From positions 2,328,599 through 2,392,598 of the forward strand of contig NZ_CP145809.1 of the NCBI RefSeq assembly GCF_038049925.1: a stretch of 64,000 bases of DNA, written 5' to 3'. The notes under the pieces were generated by a model. It saw only the letters and a program-made list of their open reading frames with translations, was not told the DNA's origin and did not search any database. This document shows, in pieces, positions 8,706 to 22,352 of the stretch. A program made the position numbers and the translations under genes. The number at the start of each line of letters is the position of its first letter. Position 1 is the first letter of the stretch. The DNA comes from Georgenia sp. M64. Lineage in GTDB: Bacteria > Actinomycetota > Actinomycetes > Actinomycetales > Actinomycetaceae.

Positions 8706-9670
8706 GCCGCTCCCAGCCACGCTCGCACGCGCGTGGCCCAGCCCTCGCGCCCCCGGGCGAGCACCGCGGCGAGGAGCAGCCGGGCCTGCCAGTGGGAGAG
8801 GTCGCCCGCCATGACCGCACCCGCCGCGGCGAGGTCGGCTCCCCCGCCGGCGTAGAGGCCCGCGACGGCGCCGGACCCCGTCCGTGACGTGACGACGACG
8901 GGCAGTCCCGCGCCGAGGAGCTCCACGAGCGCGGCCGTCACCGGCGGGGTGGTGTTCCCCGCGCCGAACCCCGCCACGACCAGCCCCTCGGCCCCGTCCC
9001 GCACCGCCGCCTCGACGGCCGCGGCGTCGGCGCCGAGGTACTGGGGCACGACCGTGACCCGCGGCAGGTCGACGGCGTCCGGGGGCAGGATCGGGGCGGG
9101 CAGCTCGGGCCGGGCGTGGCGGCGCACCCCCGTCTCGTCGACGTGCCCGATGGGGCCGCGGGTGGGTGCGGCGAACGCCTCGAGGCCCAGCGACTTGGCC
9201 TTGTGGGTCCCGATGGCCGGCAGCACCGCGTCGGCGAAGGCGATGGTCACCCCCGTGCCCCGGCTCGTCGGCGACGCGGCCCAGGCCAGGGCGGCGGCGA
9301 GGTTGCGGGGACCGTCGGGGGCGGCGTCGTCGAACGGGCGCTGCGACCCGGTGAGGGTGACCGGCCGCTCGGTGTCGTGGCCGAGGGCAAGGAGGAACGC
9401 GGTCTCCTCCATGGTGTCGGTGCCGTGGGTGACGACGACGCCGTCGGAGCTCGCCAGGGCCTCCCGGACGCTCCGGGCGAGGCTGAGCACGCGCGGCACG
9501 GTCAGCGCCGAGGAGTCGACCCCCTCGACGTCGCGGACGACGACGTCGACCTCCAGCGGCCAGACGGTCCGGGCCCGCTCGAGGAGCTCGGCCCCGGCGG
9601 CCCCGACGGTGAGCCCACGCGCACCCCTGCGGGCCGCGATGGTCCCGCCGGTGGCGAGCAGCGTGATCAT
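8690..9670 (-). CDS. ansA: L-asparaginase
   Basis: This 326-residue enzyme hydrolyses asparagine to aspartate and ammonia. Both threonine motifs of the asparaginase/glutaminase family are present: LLATGGTIA at residues 4-12 and GVVVTHGTDTMEETAFL near residue 77. PVTLTGSQRP and DGPRNLAAAL follow, and a C-terminal domain has GFGAGNTTPPV and SRTGSGAV. No signal peptide is visible, so it is probably cytoplasmic. The ATG has an AGGAGGCACC site. Confidence 0.93.
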   Translation of the reverse strand: MITLLATGGTIAARRGARGLTVGAAGAELLERARTVWPLEVDVVVRDVEGVDSSALTVPRVLSLARSVREALASSDGVVVTHGTDTMEETAFLLALGHDTERPVTLTGSQRPFDDAAPDGPRNLAAALAWAASPTSRGTGVTIAFADAVLPAIGTHKAKSLGLEAFAAPTRGPIGHVDETGVRRHARPELPAPILPPDAVDLPRVTVVPQYLGADAAAVEAAVRDGAEGLVVAGFGAGNTTPPVTAALVELLGAGLPVVVTSRTGSGAVAGLYAGGGADLAAAGAVMAGDLSHWQARLLLAAVLARGREGWATRVRAWLGAAGATP

Positions 9671-9841
9671 GGTGCCTCCTGGCGACGAGATGCCCGGGTC
9701 AGGCTACCGACCGCCGTCGCCCCGTGCGGCACCGGGCGAACTGGCAGGTCCGCCCCAGCGTCCTCCCAGGTCGCGGAGGCAACGTGGTGCTCGCGGGATT
9801 CGACGACCGGGCCCCCGCACCCGGAGAGACGGATGGAAGAC

Positions 9842-10507
9842 ATGAAGCGCACACTCTCCGCCCTGGCGGCCGCCGGGGCCCTGGGCATCGCCGGCGTCGC
9901 CGGTGTCGCCCTGCTGCCGGCGGGCGCCGCGACGACCACCGGGACGACCACCGAGGAGGAGTCCGCCTCCTTCCTCGCCGACCGCGTCCAGCGCGTCCGC
10001 GACGCGCTCGCCGGCCTCGTCGAGGACGGCACCATCACCGAGGACCAGGCCGACGACGTCGCCGAGACGCTCGGTTCCGCCCTCGGACGCGGCGGCCACG
10101 GCCTGCGCATGCTCGCGCTCGACAGCGCCGCGGAGGCGCTGGGGCTCGACCAGGAGGTGCTGCGCGAGCAGCTGGCCGACGGCGCGACGCTCGCCGAGGT
10201 GGCCGAGGCGCAGGGGGTCTCGACCACCGAGCTCGTCGACGCCCTCGTCGCCGCCGCCGGTGAGCGGATCGACCAGGCGGTGGCCGACGGCGACCTCGAC
10301 GAGGCGCGTGCGGCCGAGCTGCGGGCGGGCCTTGAGGAGCGCATCACCGCGGCGGTCGAGGAGGGGCTGCCGATGGGTGGGCCCGGCCACGGCCCCGGCG
10401 GGCACCGCGGGATGCCGGGCCTGAACGGCACCTCGGACGACGGCGCCACGACCGACGGCGCCACGACGGGCGACGCCACCGCGCAGACCTCGGCCTGGCG
10501 GGCCTGA
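9842..10507 (+). CDS. secreted hypothetical protein
   Basis: This is a 221-residue protein with a typical signal peptide (MKRTLSALAAAGALGIAG, then VALLPAGAAT as the likely cleavage region). The mature part has acidic helical modules: VEDGTITEDQADDVAETLG, LGLDQEVLREQLADGATLAE and AVADGDLDEARAAELRAGL. Each has the segment-of-short-helices look common in actinobacterial exported proteins of unknown role. The tail is Gly/His-rich then a TTDGATT repeat. ATG 9833, nine bases upstream, is an alternative start. Confidence 0.75.
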   Translation: MKRTLSALAAAGALGIAGVAGVALLPAGAATTTGTTTEEESASFLADRVQRVRDALAGLVEDGTITEDQADDVAETLGSALGRGGHGLRMLALDSAAEALGLDQEVLREQLADGATLAEVAEAQGVSTTELVDALVAAAGERIDQAVADGDLDEARAAELRAGLEERITAAVEEGLPMGGPGHGPGGHRGMPGLNGTSDDGATTDGATTGDATAQTSAWRA

Positions 10508-10509
10508 CC

Positions 10510-10549
10510 GGCGAGCCGCGCCCGACCGGCGGGCCCGACCCGGCTCGCC
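10510..10549. terminator. inverted repeat between convergent genes
   Basis: GGCGAGCCG at 10510-10518 pairs perfectly with CGGCTCGCC at 10541-10549. The 22-base loop is itself G/C-rich and contains smaller pairings. It lies between the secreted protein and the permease, which end at 10507 and 10580, so it probably terminates both. Confidence 0.5.
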
Positions 10550-10579
10550 CGGGCGGGCCCGACCGGGCGCCCCGACGAC

Positions 10580-11976
<1,397 letters not shown>

Positions 11977-11980
<4 letters not shown>

Positions 11981-13311
11981 GCTGCCTCCAGGGGAAGGGA
12001 CGGGGGCACGGGCTGGGGCGCGGAGCTGACCGCCCGGCCGGCTACCCAGACGACTGCGACGTCGCCGGGTGTGCCCAGGGTGAAGATCTTGGCAAGGGCG
12101 TCGGTCGGGTCCGCCGCGTGGCGGAGCACGACCTCGAGGGTGCTGCCCGGCTGGGGTCGGACCCAGACGGCGTCGAACTGCTTGCCGACCGAGAGGTCGC
12201 CGACGTCGTCGCCGAGCCCCAGCGCCAGGGCGCCGGACCTCGTCGCGAGATGGAGGAGCGCGGCGGGGCCGAGGGCCACGCCGCGCGGGCCGAGGAGGCG
12301 CTGGACGAAGTACGCCTGCAGGCCCTCCTTGAGCAGGGAGAAACCGGTGCCGGCCCCGACGTCGGAGCCGAGCGCCACCCGCACGCCGGCCGTGAGGTGC
12401 TCGGCGAAGGGGAACAGCCCGCTGCCGAGGGCGCAGTTGGAGGTGGGGCAGTGGGCGACGGCGGCGCCCGCGCGGGCGAGCACCTCGAGCTCGTGACCGG
12501 TGGGGTGGACGTTGTGGGCCAGGACCGAGCGCGGGGTGACCAGGCCGTGCCGGTCGTAGGAGTCGAGGTAGTGCCCGGCGCCGGGGAAGAGCCGGGCGAC
12601 CTCCTCGATCTCGGCGGTGTTCTCGTTGAGGTGGGAGGTGAACCAGACGTCGTCGCGGGCGCCGAGGAGCTCGGCGCACGCGTCGAGCATCGGCTCGGAG
12701 CTGGAGAGGGAGAACCGCGGCGTGACGGCGTAGCGCAGGCGTCCGCGGCCGTGCCACCTCTCCAGCAGGGCCCGGCCGTGCGCGAGGGCTGCCTCGGGGG
12801 TGGTGAGCAGGGGCTCGGGGAGGACCCGGTCGCTGACGACCAGGCCGCTGGTGATCCGCAGCCCGACCCGCTCGGCCTCGCCGAACAGGGCGTCGACGGC
12901 CTCCGGGAAGTGCGAGCCGAAGACCAGCGCGGTGGTGGTGCCGGCGCGGACGAGGCCGTCGACGAACTCGCCGGCGACCTCCTCGGCGTAGGCCCGGTCC
13001 ACCAGGCGCATCTCCTCGGGCAGCGCGCACCGGTCGAGCCAGTCCAGCAGGGGCATGCCCAGGCCGCCGATGGCCCGCACCTGCGGGAAGTGCACGTGGG
13101 TGTCGACCATCCCCGGCAGCAGGATCCCGCCCCGCAGGTCGACGACCTCCTCGCCGGGGTGGGCGGCGGCGACGTCCGCGAAGCGGCCGCGGGCGGCGAT
13201 CACGCCGTCGCGGACGAGGAGCCCGCCGTCGCTCTCGGCGCGCAGGGCCTCGGGGCCGTCCTCGAGCGGGTCGCCGGGGGTGTCGAGGACGGTGGCGCGG
13301 TAGAGGGTCAT
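11977..13311 (-). CDS. guaD: guanine deaminase
   Basis: This 444-residue amidohydrolase converts guanine to xanthine. Zinc-site motifs are DTHVHFP (His72, His74), FTSHLNENTAEIEEVA, LAHNVHPTG and ALGSDVGAGTGFSLL, the last carrying the metal-binding Asp; PTSNCALGSGLF is typical of guanine deaminases. ATG 13311 overlaps the xdhC stop (ATGA) and its own stop overlaps the permease start, so translation is coupled on both sides. The product xanthine is the substrate of the upstream dehydrogenase. Confidence 0.94.
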
Positions 13312-14180
13312 GCGCGGCGGCCCTCGGCCGGCGCGGCGGCCGTCGCACGGTCCGGCCGCGCGAGGCCGTGGGAGGGCCCCGCAGGTCCGGTGGCCTCGAT
13401 GGTCTGCAGCAGGTCGGCCGCGACGGAGACGGCGATGACGGCCGGGGCCTTGCCCGTGATGGTCGGCAGCCCGATGGGGCAGGTGATGGTGGAGATGACG
13501 GCGTCGTCGTGGCCCTCGCCGCGCAGCCGGACCCGGAACCGTGACCACTTCGCGCGGGAGCCGATGAGGCCCACGTCCAGGTCACCGCGGCGCAGGGCCG
13601 CGTCGCACAGGAGGAGGTCCTCGGCGTGGTCGTGCGTCATGACGAGCACGTGCGAGCCCGCCGGGAGGGCGCGCAGCACGGTCTCCGGGGCGACGGCGTG
13701 GTGGACGGTGACGCTCGCGTGCCCGCCGGTGACCTCGGCCAGGCGCAGCGGGTCGAGCTGCTCGGGCCGGCTGTCGACGAGGTGGAGGTCCAGGCGCAGC
13801 CGGGACAGGATGCGGGCGAGCTCGAGGCCGACGTGCCCGACACCGAACACGGCGACGGTCGGGGCCGTGCGCAGCGGCTCGAGGAGGACGCTGACCTCTC
13901 CCCCGCAGCACTGACGCCCGTGCCGGTTCTCGGTGTGGTCGTTGAGCGCGAACGTCACGGTCTCGGGCACGGTGACGCCCTCGTCGATCATCGCCCGCGC
14001 CCGGTCCACGACCGTGGCCTCGAGGTTGCCCCCGCCGACGCTGTCCCACGTGGCGTCCTTCGCCACGACCATCTTCGCGCCCGCCTCACGCGGGGCGTGG
14101 CCGCGGACCGCCGTCACGGTGACGAGGACGCCCGGGCGAGCGTCCGCGCGCAGGCTCTGGACCGCCTCCAGCCAGTCCAC
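13308..14180 (-). CDS. xdhC: xanthine dehydrogenase accessory protein XdhC
   Basis: This 290-residue protein matches the XdhC/CoxF family that inserts sulfurated molybdenum cofactor into xanthine dehydrogenase. The N-terminal part has VTAVRGHAPREAGAKM and GGGNLEATVVDRAR, and a cysteine pair appears in GRQCCGGEVSVLLEPL. The C-terminal NAD-binding-like fold has VAVFGVGHVGLELARIL and VLVMTHDHAEDL, then GLIGSRAKWSRF. GTG 14180 is two bases after the xdhB stop and has GGAGCTGACC. It lies within the xdh operon. Confidence 0.93.
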   Translation of the reverse strand: MDWLEAVQSLRADARPGVLVTVTAVRGHAPREAGAKMVVAKDATWDSVGGGNLEATVVDRARAMIDEGVTVPETVTFALNDHTENRHGRQCCGGEVSVLLEPLRTAPTVAVFGVGHVGLELARILSRLRLDLHLVDSRPEQLDPLRLAEVTGGHASVTVHHAVAPETVLRALPAGSHVLVMTHDHAEDLLLCDAALRRGDLDVGLIGSRAKWSRFRVRLRGEGHDDAVISTITCPIGLPTITGKAPAVIAVSVAADLLQTIEATGPAGPSHGLARPDRATAAAPAEGRRA

Positions 14181-14182
14181 GG

Positions 14183-16755
<2,573 letters not shown>

Positions 16756-16759
<4 letters not shown>

Positions 16760-18249
16760 CGGGCCACCTCCAGGGCGGTCTGGGCGAAGAATCGCAGGAG
16801 GGACTGCTCGAGCATGGCCGAGCGGTACCGCGAGCTGGCGCGGTGGTCGTCCATGGGGGTGCCCTCGCCGGCCATGACCGCAGCGGCCGACCGGGCCGTC
16901 TCCTCGGTCCACCGGCGTCCCACGAGGGCGTCCTCGGTCGCCCGTGCGCGGACCGGCGTCGCGGCGACGCCGCCGAGCCCGATCCGGACCGCGCTCACCT
17001 CGCCGTCGCCACCGGTGGTCAGGGCGAACGCGACGGCGACCGAGGAGATGTCGTCGAAGCGCCGCTTGGCGATCTTGTAGAACGCGGTGGCGGGCGCGAG
17101 CGGGAGCGGGAGACGCACCGCCCGGATGATCTCCCCGGGCCGGCGCACGGTCGTGCGGTACCCGGTGAAGTACTCGGCCAGGGGGACCTCCCGCTCGCCG
17201 TCCGCGCCGGTGAGGACGAGGGAGGCGTCCAGGGCGAGGAGCGCGGGCGCGGAGTCGCCGATGGGCGAGCCGGTGCCGAGGTTGCCGCCGAGGGTCGCGG
17301 TGTTGCGGATGAGGCGCGAGGCGAACTGCGGGAAGAGCTGGGCCAGCAGCGGGACCCGCCCGTCGAGGGCCCGCTCGACCTCCGACAGGGTCAGGGCCGC
17401 GCCGATCTCGATGCGCTCGTCGGTGACCTCGAGGCCGCGCAGCTCGGGGAGACGGTCCACCGCCAGGACGAGCGGGGGCCGGGCGTGACGGATGTTGCGC
17501 TCGACGCCGGTGTCCGTGGCGCCGGCGACGACGAGGGCGTCGGGGTCGGCGGCGAGCCGCTCGAGGAGCTCGGCGAGGTCGGCGGGCCGCACGAACCGCC
17601 CGGTGGCGTCGGACCGGTCGGTGCTCCGGACCGCGGGCGCGGGGCGTCCCTGGCGCTCGGCGAGGGGGTCACCGGCCTCGGGGCCGTCGAGGGCGAACGC
17701 CGCGTCGCGGATGGGCCGGTACCCGGTGCAACGGCACAGGTTCCCGCTCAGGGCGTGCAGGTCGAACCCGTTGGGACCGGTCTCGTCGTCGGCGGCGTGG
17801 TCCTCCCCGACGGCGGACGTCCCGGTCGCCCCGGCCGCCACCCCGGCTCGGCGGTCCGGCCGGTAGTACTCCGCGGCCATCGAGCAGACGAACCCCGGCG
17901 TGCAGTAGCCGCACTGCGACCCGCCCCGCTCGGCCATCTCGCGCTGGACCGGGTGGAGGTGCTCCGACCGGCAGGCGCCGGGCGCCGTGCCCAGGCCCTC
18001 GGCGGTGACGATCTCCTGCCCGTCCAGCGCGGCGGCCGGCGGCAGGCAGGCGTTGATCGCCGTCCAGCGCGTGCGGCCCTCACCGTCGGGGCGGGCGACG
18101 AGGACGGCGCACGCACCGCACTCACCCTCCGCGCAGCCCTCCTTGGCGGCGGTCAGGCCCTGCGCGCGCAGCCAGTCCAGCAGCGACGTGTGCGGCCCGG
18201 CCGGGACGTCGGCCCTGACCTCGCCGTTGACGGTGACCTCTAGGTCCAT
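16756..18249 (-). CDS. xdhA: xanthine dehydrogenase small subunit (2Fe-2S and FAD)
   Basis: This 497-residue subunit carries both [2Fe-2S] clusters and FAD. The ferredoxin-like cluster uses Cys39, Cys44, Cys47 and Cys68; the second uses Cys113, Cys116 (QCGYCTPGF), Cys172 and Cys174 (LCRCTGYRPI). An extra stretch of about 30 residues (131-160) precedes the last pair. The FAD domain shows VVAGATDTGVERN and TLGGNLGTGSPIGD. ATG 18249 is supported by GGAGCACGAGGC. It is the first gene of xdhA-xdhB-xdhC-guaD-permease. Confidence 0.94.
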
Positions 18250-18426
18250 GCCTCGTGCTCCTGCTTCGAACTGCCCGTGGGTCCGCCGGTACCGGTGGTC
18301 CGCGAGGGGCATGGTTCGGTGCTTGAGCTGCCGGGCCGCAGGTTATCCATGCCGAACAACGGCGCCGGTGTGCGCAGGACGTTAGTCCCTCGCCCGCGGT
18401 GCCCACAAGCATTTCGGAAGGCGAGT

Positions 18427-18444
18427 TCCAGATCGATATCTGGA
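18427..18444. promoter_or_regulatory. palindrome upstream of the xdh operon
   Basis: TCCAGATCGATATCTGGA has 7-bp perfect arms around CGAT and lies 178 bp upstream of xdhA, in the 386-bp divergent gap 18250-18635. It is A/T-richer than its surroundings. It could bind a purine-responsive repressor or serve the SRPBCC gene; no regulator gene is adjacent. I see no small gene or RNA in the rest of this gap. Confidence 0.4.
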
Positions 18445-18635
18445 CGGCACCGGGGCGAAACGTGGCGCGGCAGGGACGGAAGGTTGGCGCTGTCGGGGCG
18501 GGAGGTGGTGGGGCCCGCCGGAGTCACGCCACCCGTCCGAGGCCGGCGCCCCCGTGATGCGGGACGGCGCCGGGGGTCCCATGCTGGGCGAAAGACGCGG
18601 GCGTCAGCGCCTCGTCCCGAGCAGGAGGAGATGTC

Positions 18636-19535
18636 ATGACCACGAAGGTCCACAAGTCGATCATGGTCGACGTCCCGGTCGCCACGGCCTACAACCAGTG
18701 GACGCAGTTCGAGGACTTCCCCCACTTCATGGGTGGCGTCACGTCCGTCACCCAGCTCTCCGACGACCGTCTGCAGTGGGTCGCCGAGATCGCGGGGGTC
18801 AAGCGCGAGTGGGAGGCCCGGATCCTCGAGCAGGTCCCCGACCGCAAGATCGCCTGGGCGGCCACGGAGGGCGCCACCAACGCCGGCGCGGTGACGTTCG
18901 AGGACGTCGGCGGCGGCCAGACCCAGATCCACCTCGAGCTGGAGTACGAGCCCGAGGGTCTGGTCGAGACGGCCGGCGACAAGCTCGGCCTCGTCGAGCG
19001 GCAGGCGGTGGCCGACCTCGAGCGCTTCAAGGAGATCATCGAGTCCGAGGGGTACGCGAGCGGCGCCTGGCGCGGCACCGTCAACCCCGGCGCGACGGTC
19101 GGCGCCCCCGGTGTCGGCGCAGCAGCGCCCTCCGAGGGCGACTCGGGCAAGGCGGGGGTCTCCGGCAAAGCCGCCGCGGCCGCCGTCGGCGTGGCCGCCG
19201 CGGGAGCGGCCGCGGTCGCAGCCGCCAAGGGCGGTGACGACAGCCCCACCCGCACCGCCCCGTCCGCACCGGCGGAGGGCTTCGACCCCGGGGCCCCTCC
19301 CGGGACCCCGCCGGCCTACCCGCCCACGGTGGCCGACGACGAGTCGATCCCGCCCGCCGTGCGGGCACAGGCCAACGTCGACCCCGAGACCGGGCTCGCC
19401 CCCGGCGAGGCCGACCGGACGGACGTGGACGCGTCGGGCACCGGGCTCACCGAGGGCGAGCCTCGGCACCGTGACGACGACGCCCCGTACCGGGACGACG
19501 ACGCCCGTCGCCGCGACGACGACCCCCTCCGCTGA
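18636..19535 (+). CDS. SRPBCC family (cyclase/dehydrase) protein with long disordered tail
   Basis: Residues 1-150 form a START-like SRPBCC domain: VHKSIMVDVPVATAYNQWTQ, FEDFPHFMGGVTSV, KREWEARILEQVPDRKIAW and VERQAVADLERFKEIIE. The last 150 residues are low complexity: an Ala-rich stretch (AAAAAVGVAAAGAAAVAAA) that could be one membrane-spanning helix, then Pro/Ala-rich and a tail of RDDDA-type repeats. ATG 18636 has GGAGGAG. Relatives are often stress-associated, but the ligand is unknown. Confidence 0.85.
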   Translation: MTTKVHKSIMVDVPVATAYNQWTQFEDFPHFMGGVTSVTQLSDDRLQWVAEIAGVKREWEARILEQVPDRKIAWAATEGATNAGAVTFEDVGGGQTQIHLELEYEPEGLVETAGDKLGLVERQAVADLERFKEIIESEGYASGAWRGTVNPGATVGAPGVGAAAPSEGDSGKAGVSGKAAAAAVGVAAAGAAAVAAAKGGDDSPTRTAPSAPAEGFDPGAPPGTPPAYPPTVADDESIPPAVRAQANVDPETGLAPGEADRTDVDASGTGLTEGEPRHRDDDAPYRDDDARRRDDDPLR

Positions 19536-19595
19536 GCAGCGGGCACCAGGACACCCCGGTGCGCGCCGAACCCGGCGCAAACCTGAGCTGATCCT

Positions 19596-19630
19596 CCCGA
19601 CGGCCCCGGCCCCGCGCCGGGGCCGTCGGG
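19596..19630. terminator. strong bidirectional terminator hairpin
   Basis: A perfect 15-bp stem (19596-19610 with 19616-19630, CCCGACGGCCCCGGC and its complement) closes a 5-base loop. It lies between the convergent SRPBCC and coiled-coil genes. No T-run follows, as is usual at high GC. Confidence 0.82.
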
Positions 19631-19640
19631 CGTCACGGGG

Positions 19641-20555
19641 TCAGCGGCCCTGCTCCAGGCGCAGGGCCGCCAGTGCGGCGCGCGCGGCCGCGACGTCGGC
19701 GCGAGCGCCCGCGTCGTCGGCGACGGCCACCTCCCGGTCGTCCTCGGCGTCGGCGAGCTCGTCCTCCACACGCTCCAGGGTGACCTCGGCCGCCTCGAGG
19801 CGCCGCCGCAGGTCCTCGGTCTCGGCCCGGGCCTGCAGGACGCCCGCCTGCAACGACCGCACGTGCTCCTCGGCCTTGCGCCGCCGCCGGTCGGCGGTCG
19901 CGGCCTCCGCCTCGGCGGAGGCGAGGTGCTCCTGCGCCTCGGCGAGCCGACGGGCGGCCGTCTCCCTCGCGCGCGCCCGCTCGGCGTCGCGTGCGGCCCG
20001 CTTGCGCGCCAGGGGCGCCACCCCCTCGGGGGCCCGCTCCCCCGCCGCCCCGGGAACGGCCAGCACCCCGTCGAGGTCCACCCCGCCGAGCCCGGAGGAC
20101 TCCATCGGCGCGACGAGGAGCCCGGTGCGCAGGGCCTCGGCGGCGTCCTTGTCCGTCATGGCCGCGTTGAGGGTCGCCGCGAGCTGCTCCACGACGCCCG
20201 GGCCCACCTTGTGCCCGAGCTCGCCCGCGAGGTCCCGGCCACGGCGGGCGAGGGCCGAGACGAGACGACGGCGCTGCGCGGTGAGCTCGCGGAGCTGGGC
20301 GGCGTCGAGGTCGGCCTGGGCGCGTCGCAGCTCCTCACCGAGCTCGAGCAGGCCGGTGACCTCCTCGCCGAGGTGGCGCACCATCTGGTTGGCCAGCCAC
20401 GCGGCGGCCGACGGCCTCGGCATCGCCCGGACGGCGTCCGCGAGCCCCTTCTCACCGGCGGCCCGCAGCTCCTTCGCCCGCGCGTTGCGCGCCGGCGTGA
20501 ACTCGGCGGGGGTCAGCCCGTAGAGCTCCTGCGCCACGGCGCTGAGGTCGGTCAC
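19641..20555 (-). CDS. coiled-coil hypothetical protein
   Basis: This is a 304-residue protein. Residues 1-110 include LYGLTPAEFTPARNARAKEL and MPRPSAAAWLANQM, and residues 180-304 form a long Ala/Arg/Glu-rich coiled coil. No enzymatic motif is visible. GTG 20555 is preferred because TTGACT lies 6 bases upstream with no Shine-Dalgarno, which suggests a leaderless start; the open frame continues further upstream through the 19-bp repeats and is not protein-like there. Confidence 0.72.
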   Translation of the reverse strand: MTDLSAVAQELYGLTPAEFTPARNARAKELRAAGEKGLADAVRAMPRPSAAAWLANQMVRHLGEEVTGLLELGEELRRAQADLDAAQLRELTAQRRRLVSALARRGRDLAGELGHKVGPGVVEQLAATLNAAMTDKDAAEALRTGLLVAPMESSGLGGVDLDGVLAVPGAAGERAPEGVAPLARKRAARDAERARARETAARRLAEAQEHLASAEAEAATADRRRRKAEEHVRSLQAGVLQARAETEDLRRRLEAAEVTLERVEDELADAEDDREVAVADDAGARADVAAARAALAALRLEQGR

Positions 20556-20662
20556 GGCGCCAGTCAACCCGACGAGGGCCCTCCCGCTCCAACCCGCCCC
20601 TCCCGCGCACCTACCACCCCGGTACCGGCCCGCCCCCGGCACCGGCTCGCCCCGGTGTGCTG

Positions 20663-20782
20663 ACCGGCCCCGGCTCACCGCGCGATCCGGCCGCCTCCCC
20701 ACGCGGACCGGCCCCGTCTCACCGCACCGGCCCCGTCTCACCGCACCGGCCCCGCCTCACCGCACCGGCCCCGCCTCACCGC
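20663..20782. repeat. 19-bp tandem repeats in a divergent promoter region
   Basis: The unit ACCGGCCCCGYCTCACCGC occurs four times head to tail at 20707-20725, 20726-20744, 20745-20763 and 20764-20782. Copies 1-2 have T and copies 3-4 have C at the variable position. A fifth degenerate copy (GGCTC instead of GYCTC) is at 20663-20681. They lie between the divergent coiled-coil and DUF2254 genes, ending 20 bp before the likely -10 of the latter. Confidence 0.8.
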
Positions 20783-20813
20783 GCGGACCGGCGCGTCCTG
20801 GCAGGGTGAGGCC

Positions 20814-22142
20814 GTGAACATCCTCCAGCGCCTGCGCGAACGTTTCTGGTTCGTGCCGGCCGTCATGGTCGTTGTGGCGGTCCTGCTCGCCGAGGCCCTC
20901 ATCGCCGTCGACGAGCTGGCGACCCTGCCCACGCTGCCCGGCTGGCTCGACTCGATCATCTACCGCGTGGGCGAGAGCGGCAGCCGCGACATCCTCGGTG
21001 CGATCGCCGGGTCGTCCCTCGCCGTCGCCGGCACGACCTTCTCCATCACGATGGCGGTCCTCGCGCTGACGTCCTCCAGCTACGGCCCGCGCCTGGTACG
21101 CAACTTCATGGCCGACCGCGGGAACCAGGCCGTCCTGGGCGTGTTCGTCGCGACCTTCCTCTACAGCCTGCTGGTGCTGCGCTCGATCCGGGCGCTCGGC
21201 GACCCCGGCGACCCCGAGGCGGAGGTGTTCATCCCCCACCTGGCGGTCAACGGCGCCGTCGTCCTGGCCGTGCTGAACATCGCCGTGCTCATCTACTTCA
21301 TCCACCACATCTCCGACTCGATCCAGGTCTCGACCATCGCCCGCCGGGTCCGGCAGGACCTGCACGCGACCGTCGACCGGCTCTACCCCGAGCAGATCGG
21401 CCGTGACCTCGACGTCGACGCCCGTCTGCCCGACCGGCTCGAGGAGGAGGCCGCGCCCGTGCGCGGCGGACGGACCGGCTACGTCACCTACGTCGACGAG
21501 GCGGCGCTGCTCGACGCCGCCCGCTCGGGAGACGCGCTCCTCGCCCTGCGGGTCATGCCCGGTCGCTACGTCCTGGAGGACACCGTGCTCTGCCTCGTCC
21601 ACCCGCGGGACCGACGGGACGACGAGCTCGTGAAGAAGGTGCGGGACGCCGTCGTCGTCTCCGACGCCCGCACGCCTTACCAGGACGTCGACTTCGCGGT
21701 GCAGCAGCTCACCGAGCTCGCGGTGCGGGCCCTCTCCCCCGGCACGAACGACCCGTACACGGCCGTCAACGCCCTGGACGACCTGTCCTCGGGCCTTGCC
21801 CTCCTCGCCGCCCGCGAGCTGCCCTCCCCGTGGCGGGCGGACGACGACGGCGTCCCGCGCGTCCACGCCCCGCGGCCCGACGCCGTCTCCCTCACCTCCG
21901 ACGTCCTGGACCACGTGCGCTGGTACGCCGGGACCGCGCCGTCGGTCATGCACGCCGGCCTGACCCTGGTGCGGCGGGTCGGCCGGCACGCCCAGGACCA
22001 GGCCCTGCGCGCGCGGCTGCTCACCCAGGTCCGGTTGCTCACCGAGGCGTTCGAGGGTGCGGGGCACCAGGAGCACGACGTCGAGGTGTTCCGCGAGCGG
22101 GCCGACGAGGTCACCCGGGGACTCGCCCGCACGGGTGCCTGA
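20814..22142 (+). CDS. DUF2254 membrane protein
   Basis: This is a 442-residue predicted membrane protein. It begins RLRERFWFVPAVMVVVAVLL, and the DUF2254 signature follows: SLAVAGTTFSITMAVLAL, SSYGPRLVRNFMADRGNQ, VLGVFVATFLYSLLVLRSI and later DVDFAVQQLTELAVRALSPG with NDPYTAVNALDDL. About four membrane segments precede a soluble C-terminal half. Function is unknown. GTG 20814 has CAGGGT 6 bases upstream, consistent with a leaderless start. Confidence 0.9.
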   Translation: MNILQRLRERFWFVPAVMVVVAVLLAEALIAVDELATLPTLPGWLDSIIYRVGESGSRDILGAIAGSSLAVAGTTFSITMAVLALTSSSYGPRLVRNFMADRGNQAVLGVFVATFLYSLLVLRSIRALGDPGDPEAEVFIPHLAVNGAVVLAVLNIAVLIYFIHHISDSIQVSTIARRVRQDLHATVDRLYPEQIGRDLDVDARLPDRLEEEAAPVRGGRTGYVTYVDEAALLDAARSGDALLALRVMPGRYVLEDTVLCLVHPRDRRDDELVKKVRDAVVVSDARTPYQDVDFAVQQLTELAVRALSPGTNDPYTAVNALDDLSSGLALLAARELPSPWRADDDGVPRVHAPRPDAVSLTSDVLDHVRWYAGTAPSVMHAGLTLVRRVGRHAQDQALRARLLTQVRLLTEAFEGAGHQEHDVEVFRERADEVTRGLARTGA

Positions 22143-22352
22143 GAGCCGCCGGGGCCCCTGACACCCGGCACGGTCACACGCGCGCCCGGCGGCCCGCCAC
22201 GCGCCACCGGCAGGCTGGGGCGCGCAGGCTGGGAGACCCCGCAGTGCGGGTGCCTGCCTGCCGACGCCCGACCCGGAGGCTGCGCCGCGGGTCGACAGAC
22301 CCGCCCCCGGCGGGGCTAGCGTGGACGCCCGACGCCGACCCGAGGAACCGCC

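Noticed and set aside
18561-18580. DosR-type box before the SRPBCC gene
   Set aside because: GGGAC and GTCCC are present but 10 bases apart instead of 4, so the geometry does not fit.
18250-18635. Purine riboswitch before the xdh operon
   Set aside because: No three-way-junction pairing was recognisable and such riboswitches are not typical of actinobacteria.
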